From assembly GCF_000002995.4 (NCBI RefSeq), contig NW_025062476.1, positions 1,247,501-1,311,500 of the forward strand: a DNA stretch of 64,000 bases. The letters run 5' to 3'. This DNA is from Brugia malayi (taxonomy: Eukaryota > Nematoda > Chromadorea > Rhabditida > Onchocercidae). Of this stretch, positions 1 to 14,500 are shown one piece after another (the stretch's first letter is position 1; each line of letters starts with the position of its first letter). The notes beneath the pieces are model-generated. The model was not told the DNA's origin, made no database searches, and worked only from the letters and a program-made list of their open reading frames with translations. The position numbers and the translations under genes are program-made.

Positions 1-1380
1 TCAAAAATAATCAAATTTATTTCAAAAAAATTATAATTTGTCATTTTTGGAAATTTTTCTCTGAAATTAGAAATAATAAATCCACTCTTTGCATACCAAA
101 AAATTTTCATAAAAATTTTTCCTCATGAACTGTTAGTTAATTAATATTGTTAGAGTTAGTAAAAAAAAAAAAAAAATAATAACCACTTCTATCTATTCAA
201 AACGAAAAATTCTTTTAATAGATTTAACTAAGTAGAGAAGTTCTATAGTTGCCATATTCTCTCTGCACATATATTTCGAATCAATCTTGCTTACTTTAAC
301 TGATTTCAAAGAATATAACAATGAATGATACTTTCCTGTATAGAAATTTTTTGTTGTTTTGTCTTTTTTTTTTTGAACACGTTCCTTAATTTATCAAAAT
401 TTTCCCTACTATATATATACATATATATATAATACAAATACGTCTTTCCAATGATCAAGAAAAAGAAACCGGATCACATGTGCTGTATTCATTTTAAATT
501 GATAATAAACAGCACAGTATTTCTGCATATACTTCAAAACAGAAAATATACTTTTTGATATTCAATTCAAACGAATCATTAATGTGCCAGACACTGAGAT
601 TCTGATGAAAATTAAATGTATAAATATTTCACCTCTACAATATAAATGAGTAAGTTAAATTTTGAACAGTGTTATAAAAAGTGCTGGTTTCCATTACTCT
701 AAAGCACTGCAGACTGCAACCCAACAAATCTCATGCCTTTGTAATTACTTTAAAATTACATTGCAAATCAACACTAGATTTTCCATCAATTTACTTTTCT
801 CCATTCCAGCAAGATAACAAAAGACTTTTTAATGATTTGTGAGAGGTGAAAAAACTAGAAGCAATTCTTAGAAGTTCTCAAAAGCAGTTCATACTTTTAC
901 TTTCCAGTTCAGTCAGAAGACGCGTAATGAAACACTTTTCCGATTAGCATTGTCGTTCAGTTCGATTTGTAAGTCTTTAATCTTCTGAAATATGATTTTA
1001 GAAACACAGCTTATTCCTATCCATTACATTGAGCACATCGCTTGTCCTAATTTATAAATAAGATTTTTGAAAATTTTAATTGACAATGAAGATGGCTGTG
1101 TAGGAACTCACTACATTAAATGGACTCTAAATGTTCCAAAACCGAAACTAAAAACAAGGCCCACATGAAAAAGATGCTTAAAAATAAAAGAAACATTCGG
1201 AAGCATAAAATGTGAGAAGAAACATTTTTTACTTTTTATACATTATGGTACAAAAAAGATAGAAAATACCAACACCTTGAAGGATAAGAACAATTTGGAA
1301 TTAATTTATAAAACAAACTGCCTGCAGTAAATTGCAGCAAAGTGAAAAAGAGTAAAACAAGTGAGACAGTTTCGTTACTA
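1..1380. other. 3' flank of the thymidylate kinase gene, no gene seen
   Basis: AT-rich sequence with short A/T homopolymers and a small TA microsatellite near 408-431. No open frame with splice signals or recognisable protein was seen on either strand. The part next to 1381 is the likely 3' UTR of the minus-strand thymidylate kinase gene. Confidence 0.6.
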
Positions 1381-2432
1381 TCAGAGAAACATAAGGCTCT
1401 TTCTGCTCACATTATCCAAAATTGGTGCCACCAAATTCCACACATTTTCGGATATTTCTTCAACAGTCAAGGAGGCATCCACTACCTTAAATTGAAAAAC
1501 TGACACAAGTTGTTGTCAATACTGCGAAACTGCCCGAAAATGCCTACTCTGTATCAATCTAAGTCCGAAATAAAAAAAAACATAAGCTCATTTAACTTAC
1601 TTTCCACAAATCTCTATCTTCATCAGCTAACTGTTCCATGACTTTACTGACTTTCCCTTGAAAATTGCCAAAATCGAAACGTTCATCACCAAATCCACTC
1701 CTCTTTTGTGCTTCCTCGAATGAAAGATTGAAATATATAACACAGTCAGGTCTTAACTCACCCATATCAGCCAGTTTTGCCCACTCCATTGTTATGTTGT
1801 CAGCTCCTTAACCACAATAAACAAAGCGAACATGAAACAACCACAAAAATTTTGCAAGAAAACCCTAACTGCTCGCCCAATTCCCGTAATTAGGTTAAGT
1901 ATCTCGAATGCTACAAAAAATCTTGAAAAGGACTAAAATAGAAATAGTGAGGAAACCTTTAGCCAGAGTATAGGCAATGCCTGAATAAGCGTATCGGTCA
2001 ACGACTAAATGTGTTCCTTTAAGCAGCTTTTTCATCATCAAAGGCATAAGTGCTTGTCGATTTGCTGCGAATACTAGATGCGCTTCCTTGGGATCCATTT
2101 CAACTTCCTTTTTCAAATAACGATCAATAAATTTACCTAAGTCGCTTGAACGATCTGAAATGGAATCATTTATTTCTCATTATTACTATCATTACGACAA
2201 AAAAACTATGGGTGCAGAAATCTTATTGGATGTGAAATGGCTTTATAAACTAAAATGTTAATAACATTCAGCAAGCCTTATAAATAAAGAATCAATTACC
2301 AGGAAATGAAATTAAATCTACATCCCCTCCTGCAGCTTTGATACGTTCCACCAATTTTCTAGACTGCAAACTTTTACCAGCTCTATCACATCCTTCAAAT
2401 ACAATAAATGCTCCACGTATTCGTGATCCCAT
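1381..2432 (-). CDS. tmk: Thymidylate kinase (dTMP kinase), 4 exons, 213 aa
   Basis: Phosphorylates dTMP to dTDP with ATP, the last dedicated step of dTTP synthesis. Exons in gene order are 2432-2300, 2154-1957, 1806-1601 and 1485-1381. All junctions keep frame and give 642 nt including stop, the usual length for eukaryotic dTMP kinases (about 210 aa). Exon 1 carries the P-loop, FEGCDRAGKSLQ, with Leu where most family members have Thr. Exon 2 carries the DRY motif in VVDRYAYSGIAYT, and exon 3 carries the nucleoside-binding and lid part (FEEAQKRSGFGDERFD). The ATG lies two bases after a TTAACATTGTAG acceptor with no exon seen upstream, so the message is probably spliced-leader trans-spliced there. 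It is downstream of and co-oriented with the ATP synthase f and anillin genes. The family assignment rests on motif recognition. Confidence 0.93.
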
Positions 2433-3613
2433 GCCTACAATGTTAATTATTTATATTACTCATACAACTACAACTGTTTACCTGTAAAAGGAATATATCA
2501 ATCACTATCGACAAGCAAAACCATCCTGGGAAATAAATGAAATGTTACCAACCATACGAGAATCACAGACATGCATATCAGAACTGTCATTTACTGTTCG
2601 CAGAAAGTAATATACTTAAGCTTATGAAACCTCATTTTACTGTTCAACGAGCATTCAGCGTAAATGTAGCATTTTTTCTAGTTATGCACCGATGTTTGAA
2701 GTGCTTAGTAATAACGCTGGTAAAGCCATCGTTTGGCTGATAAAACAAAACCAATTTATCCTTTCTTCAAAAAAAAAAAACAACAAGCGTGAAATTTGTC
2801 TATATTCATTAACATGATGCCTTCCACCATTAGTCCAATTAATTGTTGAAAACTGTTAGAAACAGAAAACAAAGTACTTTCAATTTGTACTACATAGCAT
2901 TTTAGAAAAACTAAAAAAAGCTATGAAAGTTTCAGTACTTATGGGCGTTTAAGACGTGAGAGTAGATCTGATATCATAATGAAAATAGGAGTTGGAAAAA
3001 TAAAAGTTAAGAAGGCCTGAAACTCTGAAAACGAACTTGGACGAGAAAAATCTAAGCGAAATTTATTGTAACTGCAGCAAATTCCAAATTTCACATATAT
3101 TTACGAAATATTGAGCACAATAAATAATACAACTAGAATTACAAAGCAATCAAAAAAAGATCAAAATACATCTACTGCATCACCAGTGATACTGCGCAAC
3201 AGAAGCTGGAATCTCATCATAGAAAAGTATTATTCCCAGCAGATAAGCAAAAAGAACGAAACGCAAGAAGAATCGTGGCTGCAAAAAAAAAAAATATACA
3301 GTGTCCCCTACAAAGAACAAATAATTAAACAGATCATCTGATAAAGTAAAATAAGATTTTCTGGACACGTACATAGAAGAAAGTATTTAAACTTGTACTA
3401 AATAATTTCCATATCAAATAATTAACCCTATTTATTAATTCGCTCCAAATGCATATCTAGTTTCTCATTATAAGTTAATCATGTTTTTATCAATGTATTA
3501 CAATCAGATCTTCGGTATTCGTGCTTTAATGCTTTACATAATAAACATCATTCTGTTACTACAGAGTTATTCAACTACATATATTATGCATAACTAATTA
3601 TGTTCGGAAATGA
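2433..3613. other. Intergenic, tmk to ATP synthase f, no gene seen
   Basis: Several short open frames on both strands lack splice context and protein-like composition. The sequence holds A-runs near 2770 and 3283. It should contain the 3' UTR of the ATP synthase f gene and the promoter or pre-trans-splice region of tmk. Confidence 0.5.
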
Positions 3614-4178
3614 CTAAAAAAGCAAAAACCCAACCAAATTAATAAGATAGTGATCGAAATAGTAATGCTCGAATCTGTAAAAACTTTTCACAGCGGCGTT
3701 TGCAATACCTCCAATCGATTTGTCACGACGTGAAAACCACGCTGGTAGGTCGCATAATTTCACATCCATCAATTTTGTATCTTCTAAAAGGCACTTCAGA
3801 TTAGCAAAATTGATACTATGCCATTACTTGTGCCTCATTAAAAGACTTCACTGAAATCCATTACAAGGACAATAGAATTCAACAGAATGTCTTATAAGAG
3901 TATCTAAAATCCAAAAAAAAAACCATACTTTTAGTTCCATAATATCTCCAAGGACAGTAAGGACCATGAATGCGAGCATTATATGCTTTATCTCTTACGC
4001 CAATTTCGAAGCGATTAATCACTCGATTGTACAAATACACACCCACACGTTCCCAAAGGCGACAAAGTGGCCGATAAATATATAGATCCCAATATAAATC
4101 GTTGCTAATTTTTGTGCCAGGCGGTAATGGTGGCACAAATGGTCGAAAGTACTTCGTTACAGGGATTTTTGTTGCCAT
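3614..4178 (-). CDS. Mitochondrial ATP synthase subunit f, 2 exons, 139 aa
   Basis: A small membrane-sector (Fo) subunit of the mitochondrial ATP synthase that helps hold the a/c-ring region and enzyme dimers. Exon 1 is 4178-3929 and exon 2 is 3783-3614. The split codon joins in phase (AAA, Lys) and gives 139 residues. The family shows in the hallmark run ARIHGPYCPWRYYG at the end of exon 1, then LCDLPAWFSRRDKS and a short hydrophobic tail (YYFDHYLINLVGFLLF) in exon 2. This matches the order HGPYDPxRYYG then LxELPxWxxRRxK that I know from metazoan f subunits, including C. elegans R53.4. The start follows a long T tract ending CTCAAG four bases before the ATG, a likely trans-splice acceptor. 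The N-terminal half is Pro- and Tyr-rich and more nematode-specific. Confidence 0.88.
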
Positions 4179-4200
4179 TGTGCTTGAGAAAAAAAAAAAA
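4179..4200 (-). promoter_or_regulatory. Possible SL trans-splice acceptor before ATP synthase f
   Basis: On the minus strand a run of about 14 T, then CTCAAG, ends four bases before the ATG. No upstream exon is visible. A pyrimidine tract plus AG next to the start is the usual picture for spliced-leader addition in nematodes. The -AAG end is weaker than TTTCAG. Confidence 0.4.
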
Positions 4201-4930
4201 AAGATTAAATTATGCAATTTTACTAAAATCACTTAGATGGGAATTACAAATAACTTTTGCACCTGAAATCATCCACTGAATTCACAACATCCTCAAATTG
4301 CTGCCTGACAAATTGCTCCCAGAAAAATGCGAACTAGCAACTGCTATTCTATGCATGCGAATAACAAAATACAACAAAACACACAATAACCGCCAGAACC
4401 TCAAAAGTATCTCACTGTCACATTGACAGATCTATTGCATCTTAGCGACCAACTCAGTCACAAACAACTATGAACTATGAACCTTCTAAACAAAAAAATG
4501 AAATGCAAACCACTTGCCACTTCAGCCGTAGCAAAAAACAAGCTAGTAAAACCTATACTGCTTGAGAAATCGTCAGCTAATCAATATAACATGCTTGAAT
4601 ATAATGTACACAACTATTAACGTTAGATATGCGCTGTCAGACCCACACATATGTTGCAGCATACTACATACGAATTAAAAGAAACAATTTATTAGGAAGA
4701 ACAGCGAACTGAATTCTTTATATAACACAGAATAAAATCAGATGAAAGGAAAAGTAACATTTGATGATTAAAATAAATCAGCAACAAACAAATAAAAGAT
4801 GGAATGAAACAGATGCACCCAGTTATTATAAAGGAATAAATAAATTGCCACACATAATAATATTAGAATTTAAGTTGATAAGTAACACCTCTAAAACTAC
4901 GCACGTTAAAAGAGGTCGGACTTTAAATGG
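4201..4930. other. Intergenic, ATP synthase f to anillin, no gene seen
   Basis: About 750 bases with no recognisable coding sequence. An open plus-strand frame at 4761-5087 overlaps the antisense of the last anillin exon and is not credible. The 3' UTR of anillin lies here. Confidence 0.5.
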
Positions 4931-7900
4931 CTATCCACGAAGCACCTCCAGTGTCCCATTCAGTGCATTCAACCAAGCACTGCAAAGCTCCTTCGTATCC
5001 GCAGATAACAATACACTGAAAAAGAAAAAAAAAACGAGACATATTCTCTGCTTGCGTAACGTCGCTACCAGTTCGCTCTCTAAATAAGGCTCTTCTTTTT
5101 AGCAATATCTTGGTAATCAAAGTAATTTAACATGCAAACCGTTTCTTCTCTATAAGGGAAGGTGTTGTTGGAACCAAAAGGTCGACGGTGAAAGCATTCG
5201 GACGTGAACAGATTTCATGAGATGCATGGCTGATTTCCTTATCCGTACATTTCGAAAGGTCCATACATGCGAGAGGAGGCTTAAATACAATTCATATTAC
5301 AGAAACACCTTCGAAATCTTATAACATTACTGCAGAATGTTTAGTAATATACCGAAACCTTTTCAGAAGCTTCATCATCCGGATATTTCCAAAATTGCAC
5401 TACACCACAGCGCAGCACAGCCCAGTATCTAGCCCATGACCCCAATCCAGATATTACTTGATACATTGTCTGAAATACAAATTACACTAATTCATCGCAT
5501 AAAAAAAGTATCAATGTAAATCAAACAGGACAAAAATTCCTACGACACTTATTTACTTGTAATCTTTGAAATTACCAAGAATCCTCGGAAATCGATTTCA
5601 ATGGTAGGAGGAAGCGTCGTGCAGCGAGAGTCAATCTCAATTGTTCCTTCCAGTGGATAAACTGCTCCATCCAAATAGAATTTTTGTATACCAATGGTGT
5701 CCCTATTCAAACAGATATGTCCACAGCATGTGAATTCTGAGAAGCCCACAACTGATTCGTCACCACATGTCTTCTTAGCTAAAAATTATGAGTACAAGGG
5801 CGAGAAAAATTTAAGTTTAAGAAATATAATGAAATAAGAGATAGAACCAACATGGACTCAACAACGACTTTGCTTTGTTCTTCAGCATGCTGCATGAATA
5901 ATCATCCGAGCGACGATTTTCAGTAACTTTCTAAAAATGTACTAACTTCTGACGAATGAGCATGCAATTTCAACAACAGAATGCTTGTAAACAGAGTTTG
6001 GAATTACAGTTATAAATTATAAAACAAGTGTTAGTCACACTAGAAATGCGTTACCAGGAAATCTCGAAAATCTTCAAGATCCAAATATACGGAATAAGAA
6101 AAAGAATAAAAACTGTTCCCTAAGAACTTTTTTTCCAGCAAATAAACGACAACATTCGAGTGAAGCACAGATAGATCCTAAAAAACTGTATAACAAAAAA
6201 AAAGAAAAACAAATTTTGTTACCAAAGCATAGATCTCCAACAGCACTGTAAAATCGACTGGTAGATTTGTGAAACGAATTTGATCAGAAAAATGAACTTT
6301 GCTAACACGTAATGCTCGCGTGTCCATTAGTGTAACTGTTTGCGTAGCTTCTACTTGTTCATCAGTTTTCAAAAGGATAACGAAAGCGTACGAAACATCT
6401 AGATAAAGATAGTTTGCCCAATTCATTCCAGGAAAACTCAAATGTCAAGCGGAAAAGAACAAGGTAATAAATAGTCACGATTATAAACATATTTTATTAG
6501 AAATTATAAAAACAGTAAAAATCTCTCTCCACAACAAACACTGGCATATAAACTTACTTTCATCAATATTACGGATGCAAAAGTTGCGGTTAAGATAAAC
6601 ATTAATTGATGTAAGGTCGATAGCTCCACGCATACGTTTCGTCACTGGAGGAACCGATTCCTTGATAAGTCGACGTCTTTCCAAACGTTGCATTTCATTT
6701 CGTAATGCCAGAAGTCGTTCGCGTGCCAGTAACAAACCACGTTGAGCACTTAGCTATAAATATGTCATATCTATTTTCAGAACTGCTCACAGAACAAAAA
6801 TGTTTATAGCACAGTTCACTTCAAGAATTACTTAACATTAACAAAGATCGGATAAAAGTAAGCATCCCTTTATCTATAAGACGATTAACTAACCTCAACA
6901 AGAGTTCCATTAAAACTGTTATTCCTCTTACAGTGAGTTAATGCCAATGATGCCTGTGCAATCTGACCCTCTTGGATCATTATTTCTTGTTTTATTGTCT
7001 GTAATCCATATTCCATATAGAAAGACTTATCAGGAAGGAACTTTACCTTTCATAATGAAAAAATGAGGAAACGCTAACAGAAAATGCAATTGCAAGAAAA
7101 TCTATAAATTTTGATTTCATCAAAGTGAACGAGTATGTTCTAGCTAAAAAGTGCTTCGGCACTAATGATATGCGAGCAAATGAGATTCAAACAAATCTGT
7201 TTTTACCAGCAAAATAAAATCAAAAGCATATCACCAACCTGTAACTCTATATCTGACTGTTGCAGTTGAACGATTTCGTGCGCTGTCGAAGCCGCTATTG
7301 AGGAGAAGCCACTTCGATTAAGCATATAACTCGCGGAAGTATGCGTGCGACTATTAGTTGCCGGTGAACCATCAAGAGGAGTGGAAGTAGCCATTGGATT
7401 CGATGAAACCATGTGACCTCCAAGTTTAGTAGTTTTTATCTGCAAATAAATCATTTCCAGTCCCATTCTTACAAATGCTTTTAATCTTGTCAAGATGGCA
7501 TGTATTTTACATTTCTTAATGCTTATCTTAATAATATCGGTAATACTTCAGTAAACATCAATTCTGTGAAGCAAAATGATCATAGATCCCTTATTTACAA
7601 ATACTACATCCACTACAGCACAATATATTTCAGATTTAGCAAATAAACAGAACCGCTCAAAAAATAAGAACTCAATAGTTCTTAGCCTAAATTACCAAAT
7701 TAATAACCATGGAACAGAAATATCGAAATAAATTACCGTTTGATTTTTGTATTCATAAGTTGCCAATCGCTCGCCAGCAGATGGAGTTGACGAATAAGCA
7801 GCTGGAGAAAAACCAACAGGAATGTCATTGTTCGGCAATTTACGGTATTCTCTTTCCAAATCACGGTATAGTGAGATCTGGATAAATTTTTGTAAGCATC

Positions 7901-10900
7901 GTAAGCAACCAATATAGACACAATAAAGGGAATGATGATGAAAGATTCATCAATATTTCCAAAGGACACAATAATTTACAATTCATAGTAATATATTTAA
8001 TAATTTACAGCAATAAGATAAATTTTCACATTTCTTAATGCTTATCTTAATAAATGTAGACCGAATAGCTATCACTAACCGAATTAGTTTTTGCAGACGG
8101 CGATAAAGGTTTTGCCAGAGATTCTTGCGAACACTGTTGACCAAGAGTTGCTAGTGAATCAGTCTAAAACATATTTAGGGAAGATTCAAGCTAGTTAGGT
8201 TACAGCGAATTGTGAAACGATCAATCAAAGAAAACCTTGTTGACGAAATCAAACGCTTTTTCTACTTCAGCAACGTGATCCACAATTTCATTATCAAGTC
8301 TTTCCTCATAAATATCTAAAAAAATACAAATATTATAATTTGTAGAAAAATGATCAAGAAATGAAATGTAAAAACTGTTTACGTTTTTGCGAACGATCGG
8401 TAATAACATCCATACGGCAACTTGATTGTACTTCAGGATTATAATTCATTTGGCGCATTTGCGTTTGCATAGCATAGGACGGGTCTTGACTGAGAATCTG
8501 CAATAAGTTTCACAATCAATATAGTGGATTTGAATAATGCGTAAACAAGTAAAAATATGTAAACAAGTAAATTTTTGCCTGAAATGATGTACTCACGTTA
8601 TGAATCTGTAACATTTATTACAGATTTTATTATTATATTCTTATTATAGAAGCATATTTATACTTTCTGTAGTAAGCAATTTAAACATCAATACTCCGTA
8701 ATTCGCATTCAACAAGAAGCAGATGTGGTTTTAACAGCTGCTGAATTATATTTATTCTTTCCACAGAAATCAGAAGAGGTGAGAGCAGAAAAACATAAAT
8801 AAATATCATTGTTTAAATTGCTTATTATATATTTGAATTTCTAGTAGAATGCATAAATTTCTAGTAGAATGCAAATCACTCTACCTCATTCGTTACTCTG
8901 TTGTATCTGCTATCGTAACGTTTCAGATTAGTTATTCCCTGAAAAGTAAGATTTAAATAACAAGCACTGAGAAAGACACAATTGTAAATAGTTATGTTAG
9001 AATGAAGCAAATAAAAACCCTGCGCAATCCTAATTCGTATTGCTGTTGATCCCAGACGTTAGCACAGCTCGTGCTACCGTACGGCAAATTGTGCGAGGAA
9101 CTTCCGTGACCCGAGCACTCATTCCATTCATCTGATCGCGATGAAGGTGACCTTGCAATACCACAGACATTGTAGTTCGAATCAACAGCATACTGAACAT
9201 TTTGAATACTTCTGCCATTGGGAACACCTGGCACCGGTTGTAACATGTTTGTAACGTACTGTGAATATCGTTTTTGATTCTTTAGTTTTCGTGGTGTTGT
9301 ATCGATTTGGATTGTCCGCGGTGGATTTTGACACTTATTTGGGTCAGATACCGATTCAAATCTAAAAAAATAAGGTAAAAAACAGGAAAAAAAATTAACG
9401 TAACAAAGAAACTAAAGGTACAAGAACTAACCGATTCACAATGCTACGTACGTTGCGTGCTTCAACAACTTGCTCGTCTTTTATAAAGTGTCCTTCAATC
9501 TCATTTGTTTTGAGTGGAACTGCTAGATCTAAATGAGTTCTATATTTCCCGAGTTTGCATTCAAAATTATTGCAAAATTACAATGTCAAACACTTTTTTA
9601 GCTAGAAAATATGTGGTGGAATGACAACTGAGCTTCTAAAAAGCAATACGCAAAACAAACCTCGAAAAAGTTCCCTGGTATTGACTTCAGTCTCTTGGTG
9701 ACAAGTTTTTTTGATAATGTTCGGCGGAACTGACTTACCACGGCGTTTCAAGTGATCCATCTCTCGCAACATTTCTACACTTGCTGCATCACTCATCGTT
9801 TCAAACAAAGACGCGAGTTTACGTGTTTGTCCTCTTGGCAAACGATTGCTGTAATTGCAACTCGCGACTACTAATCTGTTAGCAATCAAAATTGCTATTG
9901 AAGTATAAAGAAGAGGAATTCTCAATGTATAATTATTCCAAATTTTCACACAATACAATCAGTTACAAGTTATGTGCTATATTAAAAGCACCAATTATTT
10001 CTTGATGAAATGTGATTTAGATTAAAGTATTTCTTCAATTAATATTGCAATATGTTATGTTCTTTTCTGGAACGGGATTTGAGATGCTACTGTTTAACAA
10101 GACTGTTTGCATTTCAGATCACAATCAAGCACGACAGCTTTAGACAATAACTATAAATTAACAAGTACATATGACGAAAGAAAAGTCATCAGTAAGAAAA
10201 CTGAACTTCGGTGAATTCTTGTAGACGGAAAGCAACGGGTTTTGAAGAAGCTATAAATCTAGTTTTCTTCAAATATTTTTATAAAATAACTATAATTACT
10301 AGCAAGAAATGCAAATAATTTTCTGTCAAAAGCTACAAAGCATACCGAATTGTTGAGCGTCCTTCGCTACCTGATATTGGTGATGCCTTCTCAGAGCTAT
10401 TTTCCTGGCAATATTGCTTTAACAAAATTTCCTTCGGTTCCTTGACAATATGTTCATACTGTTCATTCACAATCGTTGCTGTTTTTTTATCCATCTTAAA
10501 TAGCTATGCAATAACCTTCAATTCATGCAAATATATTTTTAACTCATAGTTACTAGTAAACCGAAAATTGCCTAATAATAAAACTGTGCTTTGTGGTCAA
10601 ACAAAAGTACAATTCATAGGAAAAGCAATTCACTAAAGTAACGAGAAGTAGCGATAGCAATAATAAATGATTTAATGAAAACAACCTCAGGTCCAACTGA
10701 CAAACACTTTGAATGTGGTAATGGAGCATCACTTCTATCAACAAGGTCATGTAATCTGTTGGTTACCTGAAAGGGTGAAAGGAGAATTAGATTTGAGTCA
10801 ACAACTCATAGGGATGATGCACTGCACTCTTATACGAAAAGAAAAATGAGATATAAGCTAAATTTTCAAAAAACGGACCGTAAAACTTTGAAAATTCGAA

Positions 10901-11530
10901 ATCTTTTGTGGTGGTGATTTTGGGCAACCGAGTGGTGTTGAATAAAAACTGTTTAATCGTTCCTGCGTAAAAGATCCATTTTGACTTCCACTGTTATTTA
11001 AACGTCGCTCTAACATTGTATTCAACACAGACACTGCTCGATTTGTATCCTGAAAAAAAAAAGATCAAAGGACTAAAATCATGTAAGCGAGTATCTAATT
11101 TCTACTCCACGACCTGAAAAGGCAGCAAATTTACCTCTGGTGATTGCGTTACCACAAGTTCCTTAGTTTGCGAACACTGATCTCTGCGTAAAGTAACTGC
11201 TTGCTTGTCCACACTTTTTTCATCTTTTTCTTCGTATTTGAACTGATAGGTACTATTCGGAAAACACTGCATTTCCAAATGACTTACAGGATAAATAATA
11301 GTGTGCTGAGTGACAAAGCAATGTTTTTTCAGTTCGTCTTTGGGCAATTCCTAGAGAAATCTAATTGTGATAAAAAGCTAGAAAAGATACTTGTAAAAAA
11401 AAAGGCAATTAAAATTTTAATTAAAATATTAAACAAGAAAAATACACGGACCTGACTCTGAAAAAAGGTCTCTATTCTCACAAGGACAACAAACTGAGTG
11501 CACCGGTATGCATCGATATACTACACATAC

Positions 11531-11567
<37 letters not shown>

Positions 11568-14500
11568 GTTTTTAATTACATTTAAATACTAATAATTTTT
11601 CGTGTCGTATTCTTCCTATCCAAATACGCGAAGTAAATCAAAATGTACAACAAAGCATTAAAGCTCCTTAAAAACAAGACGCATAGGAAAATTTTTATTC
11701 AATTTTCATTGTTGTCATTCTTATAATGGACACATAACATATAGCTTACGACTTTTGCTTTTTGTTCAACATTTGTTTTGTCTTTAACATATTCTTCACG
11801 GCTAATTTGTGTTCGGTTGAAATTACATCCTGATATATGATCGGTGTCTGGTAGCATCATATAAGGAAGCGATGCATCCATTGATGTATTCTAAATTTTT
11901 AAAAGATTGCAAGAAATCCTTTTGAAAAATTATCTCCGCCAAAAACTGAACATTAAAAATATTCTGTTGTTACTCAAGCTTGAAAGCCATGAATTTCTCG
12001 CTCACATCTTTTGTTGCAACATCACTATTTCTCGGTGTTGATATATGTGACTCCACTGAAGAAGTAACATCACCCTAAAAATAACTTCTAAGTGTAAATA
12101 TAATTACATCTCCAATCAAAAAAATTTCTTAATGTACAATCACTAACCCAAGGAAAAGAATCAGTAAAACTTTTGTTGCTGTGCGCAGATGAAAAAGTAA
12201 AATTAGATGATGACCGATCGGTTAACGATATACAATCACGCGATTGACACAAAGGTGTTTTCTGATACCCTTGTGCTGTCAACAATATTTTAGCCTAAAA
12301 AGATTTAGATAACAAATTTTGCTTTTCAGCACAAGAAATAACCTCATCCCAATAACTATTAAACAAGTAAATTCATGAAAGGTCCTAACTGTCAAGGCAA
12401 GAAACTAATTCTTAAAATACTGAAAAAAAAAAAAAAAAAGCACAAATATTATTGTTGACAACTAAAAAAACCTTTTAAATAAAATTTTCATAAAACAATA
12501 CTTTATAAAATTTTAAAACAGCATAAAATCAGACGAATACTTTCAACAAATGTAAAACAACGACTAAAATTCCCAATTATACTTTGAAGTACTGGACTAT
12601 TCTCACTTACTTTTCCAATATCAATTGCATTGTTCTTATCCTTACTTGTCGTGAATATCTCAGTATGATTACAGTTCTGCTGAAAAAAAAGGTAATTTTG
12701 AATTTTCTATGGGTTTTTAAATTTCTTTATTGAATATATACGACGTTTTGAAAGAGCAATGTTTCCAATAAATTTTCTAATAATCAACAATTTTCAATAA
12801 ATCATAGTTTTCTTTCCAGATGAACCTAATAAGTAAAAATTGAATAAATCTGTATTTGTCGCACTCCACAATCGGTAAGCTAACAATGCAAAATTTGTTA
12901 TGCAAAATTTTAAACGAACCGCAGAGAAAGAAAAACTTCTCCATCTTGTCACAAAGCGTGAATTAGCTGATACTTCACCACATACAGCATCAAGACAATT
13001 GTCAGAGGTTCGATGAGTCTCATCATACAAACCCTGAAAAATAACGAAGTCAAACAACTGATAAATTTTGTTCAGAACATATTTTAACCATTTTTCCTCT
13101 AGAACTTCTATACATTTTGAAATCCTGCACTTTTGCAACCTTAAATATTGACATAATTAAAAACTCTCCCTCAAGACTTATATTTACATAGGAATTTACA
13201 CATTCATGCATGTACGTAATAGCTTCGCAATTTGGAACTTGTTCGGGAACGGCAATCCCAAGGAAGTGAAATGTATTTTATAATAATATTCTATTTTTTA
13301 AACTTATGAATGTGGTGATGTTTTTCTTCAAATTCGTAGATCTTCAGCTAGATCACCAGCAACGTCACGTTAAAACTTTAATAAAATCCTCTTTGCTATA
13401 GTAAAAATTGTGGTTTCAAAAAAAAAAAAAATCGCATTCTAAGATTGCTTGCCACTATGCTTAATCGTATTCAATAAACAACGAAATATGTACAATAACA
13501 AATGCACGTTCTTGTTTTATTTTTGAGATATTAAAAATTAAATGTAAGAACTAGTAAACAATGTGCAGGAACAATTAAATGACTTGACTTTCAAAATGTC
13601 TGTTTCACCCACTTTTGCCCCACATGATCAAAAATTTATCATTGTTCCTACAAAAACCCTTTTGTTGATAAAATAGCTTCTCATTAATGTTCTACATATC
13701 GTGCAATATTATACAAAAGCTAGTAAAAACATGGTAATTGCTTCACTGTAAAAACTTTCAATAGAAAATTTATGCACTAAAGTAAACCCTATGCTCTTTT
13801 CGAACTCCTTCGTCAATATTTCCAATAGTCATACATAGAAAAATATGCTCCCTTTCTATTCAATACATCTTCATCTTTGTGGAATACAACCTGAGTTTTG
13901 TATATTAATAATAGTCAAAAGAAATCATAAGAAATTAAGTGAATTTAAAACATCAATCTTAACCAACTAACATTATTGCATAAATCTTTTTTGGAAACTG
14001 ATATAAGCCTGTTTATATCACCCTTATTATTAACTTCGTCTACATCGTCGCTTAACTGAAAAAAAAAAAGTTTCAGAATGACATTGTTATATGTCCAGAA
14101 TTGAACCGTTCATGGTAGAACTACAAGTTAACTTAATGAATAGTTTAAAATGCAGATTATGATCGCTTTCAGTGAATAATATAGCAGATAAGAGAATGAT
14201 AAGATACACAAAATGATGGTACCAAGGTAAATGAGATAAAATCCACCTCAATATAGAAGTGTTCGTCCGATACAGAAGCAAGTTTTTGTCCAGAAATGCT
14301 CAAAGTTCGAGTAACATTTAGAACAGAGTTTTCCTGAAACAGAAAATAAGAAGTTATCATATGATAATAATATCCTTTTATAATTGGGCTTACAAAGACA
14401 AGGGAAAATTACTCCATTATGAAGAACTTCCAATGATGTCGAGGTAGTTTTTGGCCTGCTGACATTCGAATTTTGAGATTCATCACCATTGAGGTGAAGC

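Noticed and set aside
4761..5087. 108-codon plus-strand frame
   Set aside because: It overlaps the antisense of the last anillin exon; the Lys-rich part comes from A-tracts.
9030..9227. Second minus-strand frame within an anillin exon
   Set aside because: It is an out-of-frame shadow; the frame with LQPVPGVPNGRSIQNVQ matches the exon phases better.
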